A DNA stretch of 6,682 nt from CAZOMR01 sp964580655 (GTDB taxonomy: Bacteria; RBG-13-61-14; CAZOMR01): positions 1-6,682 of the forward strand of contig CAZOMR010000189.1 of the NCBI GenBank assembly GCA_964580655.1. Reading direction: 5' to 3'. The notes under the pieces were generated by a model. The model made no database searches. It worked only from the letters and a program-made list of their open reading frames with translations, and was not told the DNA's origin. Shown one piece after another: positions 1-5,319 of the stretch; within the stretch, counting starts at the first letter, position 1; every line of letters starts with the position of its first letter. The position numbers were made by a program, and so were the translations under genes.

Positions 1-69
1 CACCGCATCCGCAAATGGCTCTCTTCGATACCTGAAAAAATGGGGGAACTTCAGCCTCTATCATCTTGA
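1..69 (+). CDS. Possible 3' end of an upstream gene (partial, unrecognised)
   Basis: Reading frame 1 is open from the window edge to TGA at 67-69 and gives a 22-residue tail, rich in charged residues (HRIRKW..., IPEKMGELQP), that could be the C-terminus of a protein encoded to the left. Frame 2 is also open, to TAA at 101-103, so the choice is uncertain. Frame 1 is preferred because frame 2 would run through the -35 and most of the -10 of the promoter described below and gives a less protein-like tail. No family can be named from so short a piece. Confidence 0.3.
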   Translation, partial: HRIRKWLSSIPEKMGELQPLSS

Positions 70-94
70 CAAGGTTATGAGGCTCTTATATCAT
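66..94 (+). promoter_or_regulatory. Sigma70-type promoter of the XylF-like gene
   Basis: TTGACA at 66-71 matches the consensus -35 in all six positions. After a 17-base spacer comes TATCAT at 89-94, five of six matches to the -10 consensus. Transcription would start near 101-102, leaving a leader of about 39 bases before the ATG at 140 but only about 18 before the GTG at 119. This supports the ATG start. Confidence 0.65.
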
Positions 95-105
95 CCGATA
101 TAAGA
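84..105. promoter_or_regulatory. Palindromic operator candidate over the -10 and start site
   Basis: TCTTATAT (84-91) and ATATAAGA (98-105) are perfect reverse complements separated by CATCCG. The 22-base palindrome covers part of the -10 box and the predicted transcription start, the classic position for a repressor to block RNA polymerase. Because most of it lies upstream of the start site, it would not form a hairpin in the mRNA, so a protein binding site is more likely than an attenuator. The regulator is unknown. Confidence 0.5.
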
Positions 106-139
106 AGGGGGATAAAGAGTGTGGAGAAAGGAAGGCAGA

Positions 140-1180
140 ATGAGGAACACATGTAAGATTTTTTCCATTGGCTTTATCTTGCTCTCGTTTCTGGTAAACG
201 GCCCTGCATCGGCCGAGTCCCAGGAAGCGGAAAAGCTCAAGATCGGGTTTAGCATAGACACGCTCAAGGAGCGGTGGCTCAGGGACAGGGATGAGTTTGT
301 AAAGCGTGCGGAGGAGTTGGGCGTGGAGGTTACAGTGAGGTCCGCGAGCGGAAGCGATGCGCTCCAGATAGCTCAGGCACGGGCCATGTTGGTTTCCGGT
401 GCGGATATGCTGGTAGTTGTTCCGCACAACCTCAAGCTGGCCGGCCGGATCGTGAATGTGGCGCACAAAGAATACAATGTCAAGGTTATAGCCTACGACC
501 GTCTGATCCGGGATGTTGACCTGGACCTTTATATCGGTTTTGACAACGAGAGGGTGGGTGAGCTTCAGGCAGAGGCGCTGGTTGCTCGTGTTCCCAGTGG
601 CAACTATGTGATCATCGGCGGAGCGCACACGGACAACAACGCGCTTTTGTTCCATGAGGGGCAGATGAATGTTCTAAGGCCTTACATTGATAGAGGCGAG
701 ATCAAGATCATAGCGGACCAGTGGGCAAAGGACTGGCTTGCTCCGGAGGCTGAGAAGATCATGGAACTCGCGCTTGACAAAAGCGATAACGATGTCCAGG
801 CGGTTCTTGCCACAAATGATGTTCTTGCCGGGGGAGCGCTCAAGGTTCTTGAGTCCAGGGGTCTTGCGGGAAAGGTGGTTCTTTCCGGACAGGATGCAGA
901 CCTGGAGGCCTGCCGGAGGATAGTGGCGGGAACCCAGGCCATGACGGTTTATAAGCCGATTGATGAGCTTGCGAAGAGAGCGGCCGAGGTGGCAGTGAAG
1001 ATGGTCAGGGGACAAAAGATCAATCATCTGATCAACAGCACTGTCAATAACGGGTACAAGGATGTTCCGGCCATCCTGCTCAAGCCGGTTGCCGTGGACA
1101 AGAAAACCCTGGACAGGGTGATTATCAAAAGCGGGTTTCACTCCCGTGATGAAGTTTATGCGGAGAGCTCTTCAGAATAG
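140..1180 (+). CDS. xylF: Periplasmic D-xylose-binding protein, XylF-like
   Basis: This is a 346-residue substrate-binding protein of the ribose/xylose (periplasmic binding protein type 1) family. It closely resembles E. coli XylF, which captures D-xylose in the periplasm for the XylGH ABC importer. Residues 1-25 form a signal peptide (MRNTCK, hydrophobic core, cleavage after ASA at 25) with no lipobox Cys. XylF-type blocks are all present: IGFSIDTLKERW from residue 35, AYDRLIRD 118-125, FDNERVGELQ from 134, TDNN 164-167, DQW 193-195, TND 225-227, SGQDAD 249-254, TVYKP 269-273. ATG at 140 is chosen because AAGGAAGG (128-135) lies just upstream and it starts exactly at the signal peptide; GTG at 119 would add seven residues and is possible. 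xylG and xylH do not follow; a thiolase gene starts 23 bases downstream. It could therefore serve a distant permease or a sensor. Family assignment is firm; xylose specificity is inferred from motifs. Confidence 0.9.
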   Translation: MRNTCKIFSIGFILLSFLVNGPASAESQEAEKLKIGFSIDTLKERWLRDRDEFVKRAEELGVEVTVRSASGSDALQIAQARAMLVSGADMLVVVPHNLKLAGRIVNVAHKEYNVKVIAYDRLIRDVDLDLYIGFDNERVGELQAEALVARVPSGNYVIIGGAHTDNNALLFHEGQMNVLRPYIDRGEIKIIADQWAKDWLAPEAEKIMELALDKSDNDVQAVLATNDVLAGGALKVLESRGLAGKVVLSGQDADLEACRRIVAGTQAMTVYKPIDELAKRAAEVAVKMVRGQKINHLINSTVNNGYKDVPAILLKPVAVDKKTLDRVIIKSGFHSRDEVYAESSSE

Positions 1181-1190
1181 GGTCTCGTAA

Positions 1191-1198
1191 AAAGGAGG
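1191..1198 (+). promoter_or_regulatory. Strong ribosome binding site of the thiolase gene
   Basis: AAAGGAGG at 1191-1198 is a near-complete anti-16S match, five bases before ATG 1204. It fixes the thiolase start and predicts strong translation even if the gene is read through from the xylose-binding gene. Confidence 0.75.
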
Positions 1199-1203
1199 TA
1201 GTC

Positions 1204-2388
1204 ATGCCGATTGCCGGAGAGGTTGCGATTATAGGCACCGGGATAATCAAGTTCGGCGAGAACTTTGACCAGAGCTATGAGGACATGCTTGTTAAGGCAT
1301 GCCTCATGGCATTCGAGGATGCCGGTGTTGAACCCAAGGACATCCAGGCCGGGTGGCTCGGGACATATCTTCCGTATAGCTGGGGATACGATGGCGTGTC
1401 AGGAGTGAGCGTCACGGAGTCTCTCAACATTGCTCCCATTCCTGTGACCAGGGTCAGTAATTACTGCTCCACCGGGATGGATGCTGTGCGCAATGCCTGC
1501 TTTGCTATTGTGGCCGGAGAATACGACCTGGTGCTGGCCGTGGGCGTGGAGAAGATGCGCGAGGTTCCCGGCAGGGGTTCCCTTGTGGCACAGCATGTGG
1601 AGCGGGGCCATCCGCTCTACTGCAAAGGCAGGACTGCGCCGGGCATGTTCGCGCTGATTGCAAACCGCTACTTCGAGGAATACGGGATCAGCGAGGAGAC
1701 GCTTGCCAAGGTAGCGGTGAAGAACCACTATCACGGGTCCCTCAATCCGAATGCCCACTTCCGGAAGGAGATCACCCTGGAGCAGGCCCTGAAGGCGCCG
1801 CCTGTGGCCGAGCCGCTCAAGCTCTTTGACTGCTGTCCGACCACGGATGGCGCGGCCGCGGCAATACTGGTTCCTGCGAAAAAGGCAAAGGAGTACACCG
1901 ACTCCTACAGCATCATCAAGGGCGTGGGCCTTTCAGTTTGCGGAGGATACTACACCGCGCAGATGGACCCGAGCTTCACCTTCACCGGGTTCCGGTCTAC
2001 ACAGCAGGCCTCAAAGTGGGCATACGAGGCCGCAGGGATAAAAGACCCGCTCAAAGAGGTGGATGTTGTGGAACTGCACGACTGCTTCACCATAACCGAG
2101 ATAGTCAATTACGAGGACCTGGGGTTTGCGAAAAAAGGCGAGGGCTGGAGGCTGATCGAGGAAGGCCATACATACAAGGACGGCAAGATACCGGTCAATA
2201 CCTCCGGCGGTTTGAAATCATGCGGGCACCCGGTCGGAGCAAGCGGGGTGCGCATGATCAACAACATCTCGGACCAACTGAGGGGCAGGGCTGGAAAGAT
2301 GCAGGTCAAGGATCCGAAGATAGGGGTGGCACATACCCTGGGCGGGCCCGGAGCGCTCGCGTGCGTGTTCGTGCTGGAGAGGCCATGA
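1204..2388 (+). CDS. Thiolase family protein, SCP2-thiolase-like (acetyl-CoA acetyltransferase type)
   Basis: This 394-residue protein has the thiolase fold and a normal length for the family, which makes or breaks the C-C bond of a beta-ketoacyl-CoA in the cytoplasm. The nucleophile is Cys88 in SNYCSTGMDAV. HDCF at 292-295 is the His-Asp block typical of SCP2/SCP-x-type thiolases in place of the NEAF of classical ones. GHPVGASG at 341-348 supplies the second catalytic His (342). The C-terminal Cys-x-Gly of biosynthetic and degradative thiolases is replaced by HTLGGPGA (377-384), also as in SCP2-like and archaeal-type members. Many members of this branch work with a DUF35/OB-fold zinc protein, for example the BbsA/BbsB pair in benzylsuccinate oxidation, but no such gene is in the window. 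Substrate unknown; acetoacetyl-CoA or a longer or branched ketoacyl-CoA are possible. Co-transcription with the upstream sugar-binding gene is likely from the 23-base gap, but their functions do not obviously match. Confidence 0.88.
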   Translation: MPIAGEVAIIGTGIIKFGENFDQSYEDMLVKACLMAFEDAGVEPKDIQAGWLGTYLPYSWGYDGVSGVSVTESLNIAPIPVTRVSNYCSTGMDAVRNACFAIVAGEYDLVLAVGVEKMREVPGRGSLVAQHVERGHPLYCKGRTAPGMFALIANRYFEEYGISEETLAKVAVKNHYHGSLNPNAHFRKEITLEQALKAPPVAEPLKLFDCCPTTDGAAAAILVPAKKAKEYTDSYSIIKGVGLSVCGGYYTAQMDPSFTFTGFRSTQQASKWAYEAAGIKDPLKEVDVVELHDCFTITEIVNYEDLGFAKKGEGWRLIEEGHTYKDGKIPVNTSGGLKSCGHPVGASGVRMINNISDQLRGRAGKMQVKDPKIGVAHTLGGPGALACVFVLERP

Positions 2389-2408
2389 GGCATAGAGAGG
2401 GATCAGAC

Positions 2409-2645
2409 ATGAAGAATAAAGAAAGGTTGCTCAACCGGATTTCGGTGGATCCGAAGATTTGCCACGGCAAGTCCTGTATCAAGGGAACGCGGATACCTGT
2501 GCATGTAATTTTGGATCTACTGGCCGCGGATGAGACTTTCGAAGGAATCTTGCGAGCCTATCCCAATATAGAAAAAGATGACATCCGGGCCTGTATCAAT
2601 TATGCCGCGACCCTCGCCGAAGAGGAGGCCGGAGTCATGCCATGA
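2409..2645 (+). CDS. DUF433 antitoxin-like protein
   Basis: The gene encodes a 78-residue protein with the DUF433 signature: ISVDPKICHGKSCIKGTRIP at residues 11-30, then a helical part (VHVILDLLAADETFEGILRAYP...) ending in IRACINYAA. DUF433 proteins are small winged-helix/HTH proteins, usually encoded directly before a DUF5615 PIN-like toxin and taken to be its antitoxin and autorepressor. The ATG at 2409 has GAGAGGGA just upstream and begins at the family's normal N-terminus; the much longer open frame reaching back into the thiolase gene is a shadow. The TGA stop overlaps the next ATG as ATGA, the usual coupling of antitoxin to toxin, but the toxin that follows is broken after 17 codons. 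It therefore seems to be an orphan antitoxin, perhaps acting on toxins elsewhere. Confidence 0.87.
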   Translation: MKNKERLLNRISVDPKICHGKSCIKGTRIPVHVILDLLAADETFEGILRAYPNIEKDDIRACINYAATLAEEEAGVMP

Positions 2646-2695
2646 AAATTCTGGCTAATGAGAAAACCATCCACCTGAAATCAGCGACAAAATAA
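2642..2695 (+). pseudogene. N-terminal stub of a DUF5615 PIN-like toxin (first)
   Basis: The frame starting at ATG 2642, four bases back inside the antitoxin stop, reads MKILANEKTIHLKSATK then TAA. MKILANEN-I-LKS is the usual beginning of one DUF5615 subgroup (VapC-like, PIN-fold RNase toxins of roughly 110-120 residues). Only this start survives; the rest of the toxin, including its later acidic residues, is missing. The position directly behind a DUF433 gene with an ATGA overlap supports the identification. With only about 14 informative residues the call is an inference from motif plus context. Confidence 0.55.
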
Positions 2696-2736
2696 TGAGA
2701 TTCAAATTAGATGAAAATCTTCCCGATCAGAACTAA
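2695..2736 (+). pseudogene. N-terminal stub of a second DUF5615 PIN-like toxin
   Basis: The ATG at 2695 overlaps the stop of the previous stub (TAATG) and reads MRFKLDENLPDQN then TAA. MRFKLDENLP is the typical start of another DUF5615 subgroup, with the first acidic residue of the PIN-like site in LDEN. The frame ends after 13 codons, 21 bases before the next gene. It appears to be a scar from a second toxin gene placed right against the first. It is too short for any function and the family call rests on these ten residues. Confidence 0.5.
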
Positions 2737-2757
2737 AAGTTTACGGGGGGAATTGTA

Positions 2758-3465
2758 ATGAAGAAACGGAAAAGCAGATCAGGCCAGTTAGTGTGCCAGC
2801 ATCTGGAGAATATCTCTCGCGAGGCTCTGGAAGACTACCAGGATATTGTCAAGGATTATGTTCGAGGCCGGCATGGAGTATACGCATTATACCGGGGAAA
2901 GAGGCTTTATTATGTGGGCCTTGCCTCAAGACTGCATCTCAGATTGAAACAGCACCTGAAAGACCATCATGCGCAGAGCTGGGACCGCTTCAGTGTCTAT
3001 CTTACGGTTGGAGAGCAGAACCTGAAGGAAATGGAGACTTTACTTTTAAGAATTACAAAACCCAGCGGCAACAAAATGCTGGGTAATTTTTCGCGCTCGG
3101 AAAACCTTAGGCAAGGTTTCCGTCACGATATTAGTGAAAGGCAAAAGGCTGTTTTAGTTGGTTTATTAGGCGGATCAAAAGACGATAAAAAACCCGGGAA
3201 GAAGCCACCCAAAAAGAAGGGTACAAAGAGCAGACTGGCTGATTATGTGAAAAAACCTTTAAAAATCCGGTTCAAGTATAAAGGAAAAACATATAGAGCA
3301 AGTATTAGAAAGAACGGCACGATTTCATATAAAGGAAAGATCTTTAAATCTCCAAGTCGAGCCGCCGAAGAAGTCACCGGAGGTTCAATGGATGGTTGGT
3401 TTTGCTGGAGGTATGAGCGAGCTCCGGGGGATTGGGTGCCGCTGGATGAGTTACGAAAGAGATAA
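2758..3465 (+). CDS. GIY-YIG nuclease-like protein with C-terminal RAMA-like domain
   Basis: The gene encodes a 235-residue protein in three parts. Residues about 36-110 look like a GIY-YIG endonuclease domain: GVY at 40-42, YYVG at 51-54, Arg62 and His66 in the following helix, Glu93 as the likely metal ligand, and KPSGNK with Asn105, like the KP..N end of the family. Residues about 140-165 are a Lys/Pro/Gly-rich linker (KKPGKKPPKKK) that could touch DNA. Residues about 168-230 (YKGKTYRASIRKNGTISYKG, FKSPSRAAEEVTGG, DGWFCW) resemble the RAMA or DUF2924-type domain found next to DNA methylases and restriction enzymes and proposed to sense modified DNA. GGGGGG at 2745-2750 precedes the ATG. 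No methylase lies in the window, so a stand-alone nuclease or a homing-type or defence role are all possible. Domain calls are by eye; function is inferred. The gene is AT-rich compared with the thiolase gene. Confidence 0.75.
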   Translation: MKKRKSRSGQLVCQHLENISREALEDYQDIVKDYVRGRHGVYALYRGKRLYYVGLASRLHLRLKQHLKDHHAQSWDRFSVYLTVGEQNLKEMETLLLRITKPSGNKMLGNFSRSENLRQGFRHDISERQKAVLVGLLGGSKDDKKPGKKPPKKKGTKSRLADYVKKPLKIRFKYKGKTYRASIRKNGTISYKGKIFKSPSRAAEEVTGGSMDGWFCWRYERAPGDWVPLDELRKR

Positions 3466-3509
3466 AGACTTTCATTGAGTTTGAGTAAATCAATTTTTGA
3501 GAGAAGACC

Positions 3510-3839
3510 ATGACTGAAGATCAAGAGATCAGGGAGTTGATTGACCTGCTGGTTGATAAGATTGTGCGTGAGTATAAGCCGGAGAGGATCATCTTGTTCG
3601 GCTCGTATGCTTACGGTAATCCGGACCCGGACAGTGATCTTGATCTTTTGATTATCAAGAATACTTTGAAAAGACCGATTGATCGGTGGGTGGAGGTGAA
3701 GAAAATATTGAGGGACCCTGATCTAACCATTCCTGTCTCTCCCTTTGTTTACACCGAATCGGAGTTAAAGGAAAGGGTGGCAATTAAAGATTTTTTCATC
3801 GAGGAGATACTGAAAAAGGGAGAAATTCTTTATGGATGA
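3510..3839 (+). CDS. MNT-type nucleotidyltransferase (antitoxin of a HEPN pair)
   Basis: This 109-residue minimal nucleotidyltransferase has ILFGSYAYGNPDPDSDLDLLII at about 28-49, containing the GSX10DXD active-site motif (Gly31, Ser32, Asp43, Asp45). In studied pairs such as MntA/HepT this enzyme adds AMP units to the HEPN toxin and neutralises it. The third carboxylate, normally in a PVDVVVxTPEE strand, is absent: the matching stretch here is PVSPFVYTESE with Ser77 where Asp is expected. Activity may be reduced or use another residue. GAGAGAAG at 3499-3506 serves as a weak ribosome binding site before ATG 3510. The stop overlaps the downstream HEPN gene by eight bases, implying coupled translation. 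A decayed copy of this gene lies about 930 bases downstream. Family call is firm; toxin-antitoxin function is inferred from the pair. Confidence 0.88.
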   Translation: MTEDQEIRELIDLLVDKIVREYKPERIILFGSYAYGNPDPDSDLDLLIIKNTLKRPIDRWVEVKKILRDPDLTIPVSPFVYTESELKERVAIKDFFIEEILKKGEILYG

Positions 3840-4227
3840 AGCTTACGAGAAGCAGGCCAAGGAATGGTTTGAAAGAGGAGATCATGATCTTGAAACCGCG
3901 CAACTTCTTCTTGATGAGCGCGGACATATTGATGTGATCGCCTATCATATTCAACAAACAATTGAGAAATATTTAAAGGGCTTTTTAATTATTCATGGTG
4001 AAAAGCCTCCCAGGATTCATGAACTAGATGTGCTTCTTGGTCGGGTCTTACAAATTGCACCGGAGTTATCTCAATACATTGGGCTCTGCGAAAAAGCCAG
4101 CAGATATTATATTGACAGCCGCTATCCTCCTGGGCCCATCCGTGAGTATAGTTTTGATGAGGTCAAAGATGACCTTGAACAGACTCGTGGGCTGATCCAG
4201 ATGATTGTGAGAAAGGTGGAGAAATAA
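3832..4227 (+). CDS. HEPN domain protein, partner of the nucleotidyltransferase
   Basis: This 131-residue all-helical HEPN protein of the COG2250 type has WFERGDHDLETAQLLL at 12-27, AYHIQQTIEKYLKGFLI at 37-53, the turn EKPPRIHELDVLL at 57-69, and YYIDSRYPP at 92-100. HEPN proteins are often RNase toxins using an R-X4-6-H motif, but no Arg-X4-6-His spacing exists anywhere in this sequence, and the HepT-type RNxxxHxY end is missing. It may therefore be a non-RNase member, for instance a binding or scaffold partner of the nucleotidyltransferase, as in many COG2250/MNT pairs. ATG 3832 overlaps the upstream stop by eight bases; AAAAAGGGAGAA (3812-3823) within the upstream gene can serve as ribosome binding site. 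Family call is solid; toxicity is uncertain. Confidence 0.85.
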   Translation: MDEAYEKQAKEWFERGDHDLETAQLLLDERGHIDVIAYHIQQTIEKYLKGFLIIHGEKPPRIHELDVLLGRVLQIAPELSQYIGLCEKASRYYIDSRYPPGPIREYSFDEVKDDLEQTRGLIQMIVRKVEK

Positions 4228-4284
4228 AAAGATGTTTCAAAAATTTTAAAATGAAATTCTTCAGCATAAAGAGGATAGAGATTA

Positions 4285-4449
4285 ATGGTCCGATTAGGAT
4301 CAAGGCCTTCACCTGATATAGAGAAGGCTATCCAGCAGACATCCCGGATGAGGGATTTGATCCTGAGCCTGCGCGAGGCAAAGAAAAAATACGAAGACAA
4401 AAAGGCTCTGAAAGACAGGGCTCATTCTTTGAGAGAAGCCCCCGACTGA
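4285..4449 (+). CDS. Small lysine-rich ORF of unknown function
   Basis: This 54-codon frame starts with ATG at 4285, ten bases after AAGAGGA (4269-4275). The protein is highly charged and predicted helical (EKAIQQTSRMRDLILSL then REAKKKYEDKKALKDR). I do not recognise it. Its last nine residues (from about 4422) are read from DNA that is homologous, in another frame, to the leader and start of the nucleotidyltransferase gene, so the present C-terminus is probably an accident of fusion to that remnant. It may be a real small gene, the 5' end of a truncated one, or non-coding. Confidence 0.3.
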   Translation: MVRLGSRPSPDIEKAIQQTSRMRDLILSLREAKKKYEDKKALKDRAHSLREAPD

Positions 4450-4511
4450 GGATCAAAGATCAGTTTATCGAGCAGATCCTGGCTCGGTGTGAATTAGTTT
4501 ATGAAAGATAA
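4422..4511 (+). pseudogene. Internally deleted remnant of a second MNT nucleotidyltransferase gene
   Basis: The left part, 4422-4463, matches 3490-3531, the leader and first codons of the intact gene. TTTGAGAGAAG is identical (4428-4438 and 3496-3506), then GACTGA and GATCAA recur, and the residues TEDQ are kept while the start codon has become CCG. The right part, 4455-4511, matches the 3' end from 3786: IKDQFIEQILARCELVYER here against IKDFFIEEILKKGEILYG in the intact protein, ending in TAA at 4509-4511. The roughly 250 bases between, including the GSX10DXD site, are gone, and the two parts are in different frames. The remnant cannot give an active enzyme. The join falls near AAAGAT/CAAGAGAT, so deletion through short similarity is plausible. 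Confidence 0.72.
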
Positions 4512-4535
4512 AAATTCGCTTTATTCTCATTTTAA

Positions 4536-4553
4536 GTTCTGAATTATTAGAAC
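4536..4553. repeat. Inverted repeat upstream of the flavoprotein gene
   Basis: GTTCT (4536-4540) and AGAAC (4549-4553) are perfect complements around GAATTATT. With one G-T and one A-T pair the stem could be seven long. It sits 37 bases before the flavoprotein start, where an operator or a weak leader hairpin could act. I could not find a convincing promoter next to it, so its role is open. Confidence 0.3.
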
Positions 4554-4589
4554 CGATCTAGACATTTCCCACATGAAAGGAGTTGGCAC

Positions 4590-5282
4590 ATGAATATACT
4601 TGGAATCAACGGCACTCCGCACAAGCGGATAGGAGTAACCACCTCGATCATGGATGAGTTGTTTAAGGGGGTTAAGGATCTTGAGTCTTCTGCCGAGTGT
4701 GAGATGGTATTTCTGGCGGACAGGGAGATCAATTATTGCAAGGGTTGCGGGTCCTGCATGATCAAGGGAAAATGTCCGCAAGAAGACGACATGCCTGATC
4801 TGATCGAGAAGATCATTGCCGTGGACGGGATCGTGCTTGGCAGTCCTGTTTATGTGCTCCATGTCACGGCCCAGATGAAAACATTTATTGACCGCATGGT
4901 CGCTTTCGGGCACCGGCCCCGTCTTCAGGGCAAGTATGGTGCGGCTGTCAGTGTCTCTGCTGGATGGGGGGACCAGGAGGTAGCGCTTTACCTGAACGGG
5001 GTCATAGGTGTGTTAGGGGCTCAGTCAGTGGGTATAACCCACGGCATTGCGGTTGGACCGGGCATGTTTCAGGACAAGGATATTCTCTTTGCCCATGCGC
5101 GCAGGCTTGGGACAGAGCTTGCCTCTGCTATCAAGGAGAAGCGGCAATACCCCGCAAATAGCTTTGCCCTGAATTTTCAGCGGTTCCTTGGCGACCTGAT
5201 TTTCGAGAATCGGAAATTCTTCAAGGAAGACTACCGCTATCGGAAAGAGATGGGCATGTACAAGGAGCGCATCCTGGATTAA
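4590..5282 (+). CDS. Iron-sulfur flavoprotein (NADPH-dependent FMN reductase family)
   Basis: This 230-residue cytoplasmic flavodoxin-fold protein has ILGINGTPHKRIGVTTSIMD at 3-22, the FMN phosphate loop, and GSPVYVLHVTAQMKTFIDR at 84-102, the strand and helix that hold the isoalloxazine ring. Between them is the compact cysteine set Cys50-X2-Cys53-X2-Cys56-X5-Cys62 (CKGCGSCMIKGKC), the 4Fe-4S motif of the archaeal iron-sulfur flavoprotein Isf. Such proteins pass electrons between ferredoxin-like donors and acceptors such as oxygen, peroxide or quinones and are mostly found in anaerobes. The C-terminal ~40 residues (from about 190) are basic and aromatic and lie outside the core fold. AAAGGAG at 4576-4582, seven bases before ATG, fixes the start. 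It stands alone, convergent with the next gene. Family call is firm; physiological partner unknown. Confidence 0.88.
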   Translation: MNILGINGTPHKRIGVTTSIMDELFKGVKDLESSAECEMVFLADREINYCKGCGSCMIKGKCPQEDDMPDLIEKIIAVDGIVLGSPVYVLHVTAQMKTFIDRMVAFGHRPRLQGKYGAAVSVSAGWGDQEVALYLNGVIGVLGAQSVGITHGIAVGPGMFQDKDILFAHARRLGTELASAIKEKRQYPANSFALNFQRFLGDLIFENRKFFKEDYRYRKEMGMYKERILD

Positions 5283-5319
5283 CGAAAAAATTCAGGTGGA
5301 TGCCCGGTAAATCATACGG

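Larger units (their letters stand above)
4228..4589. other. 362-base stretch without a confident gene: small ORF, gene remnant and regulatory repeat
   Basis: Between the HEPN gene and the flavoprotein gene lie an AT-rich lead (4228-4280), a 54-codon ORF of unknown nature (4285-4449), a deleted copy of the nucleotidyltransferase gene (about 4422-4511), and a short inverted repeat (4536-4553) before the ribosome binding site of the flavoprotein gene. I see no RNA gene or good terminator here. Confidence 0.6.

Noticed and set aside
119..139. GTG at 119 as start of the xylose-binding gene
   Set aside because: AGAAGGGGG lies before it, but the predicted transcript starts near 101-102, so that site would be at the very 5' end. 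ATG at 140 has its own site and begins the signal peptide. Not excluded.
86..655. Long minus-strand frames opposite the xylose-binding and thiolase genes
   Set aside because: They are antisense shadows of well-supported genes with no recognisable domains.
1938..2408. Long open frame upstream of and continuous with the DUF433 gene
   Set aside because: It overlaps the thiolase in another frame and reads as Arg/Gly-rich nonsense until the ATG at 2409, where the DUF433 family begins with a proper ribosome binding site.
4236..4257. AT-rich imperfect inverted repeat after the HEPN gene as a terminator
   Set aside because: Only TTTCA/TGAAA pair well, the inside is all A and T, and no T tail follows.
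4375..4440. Similarity of the small ORF (AKKKYEDKKALKDR) to the C-terminal tail of SmpB
   Set aside because: SmpB tails read KKxYDKRExLKER; the spacing of the Asp differs, the body of SmpB is absent, and Lys/Glu-rich helices match easily by chance.
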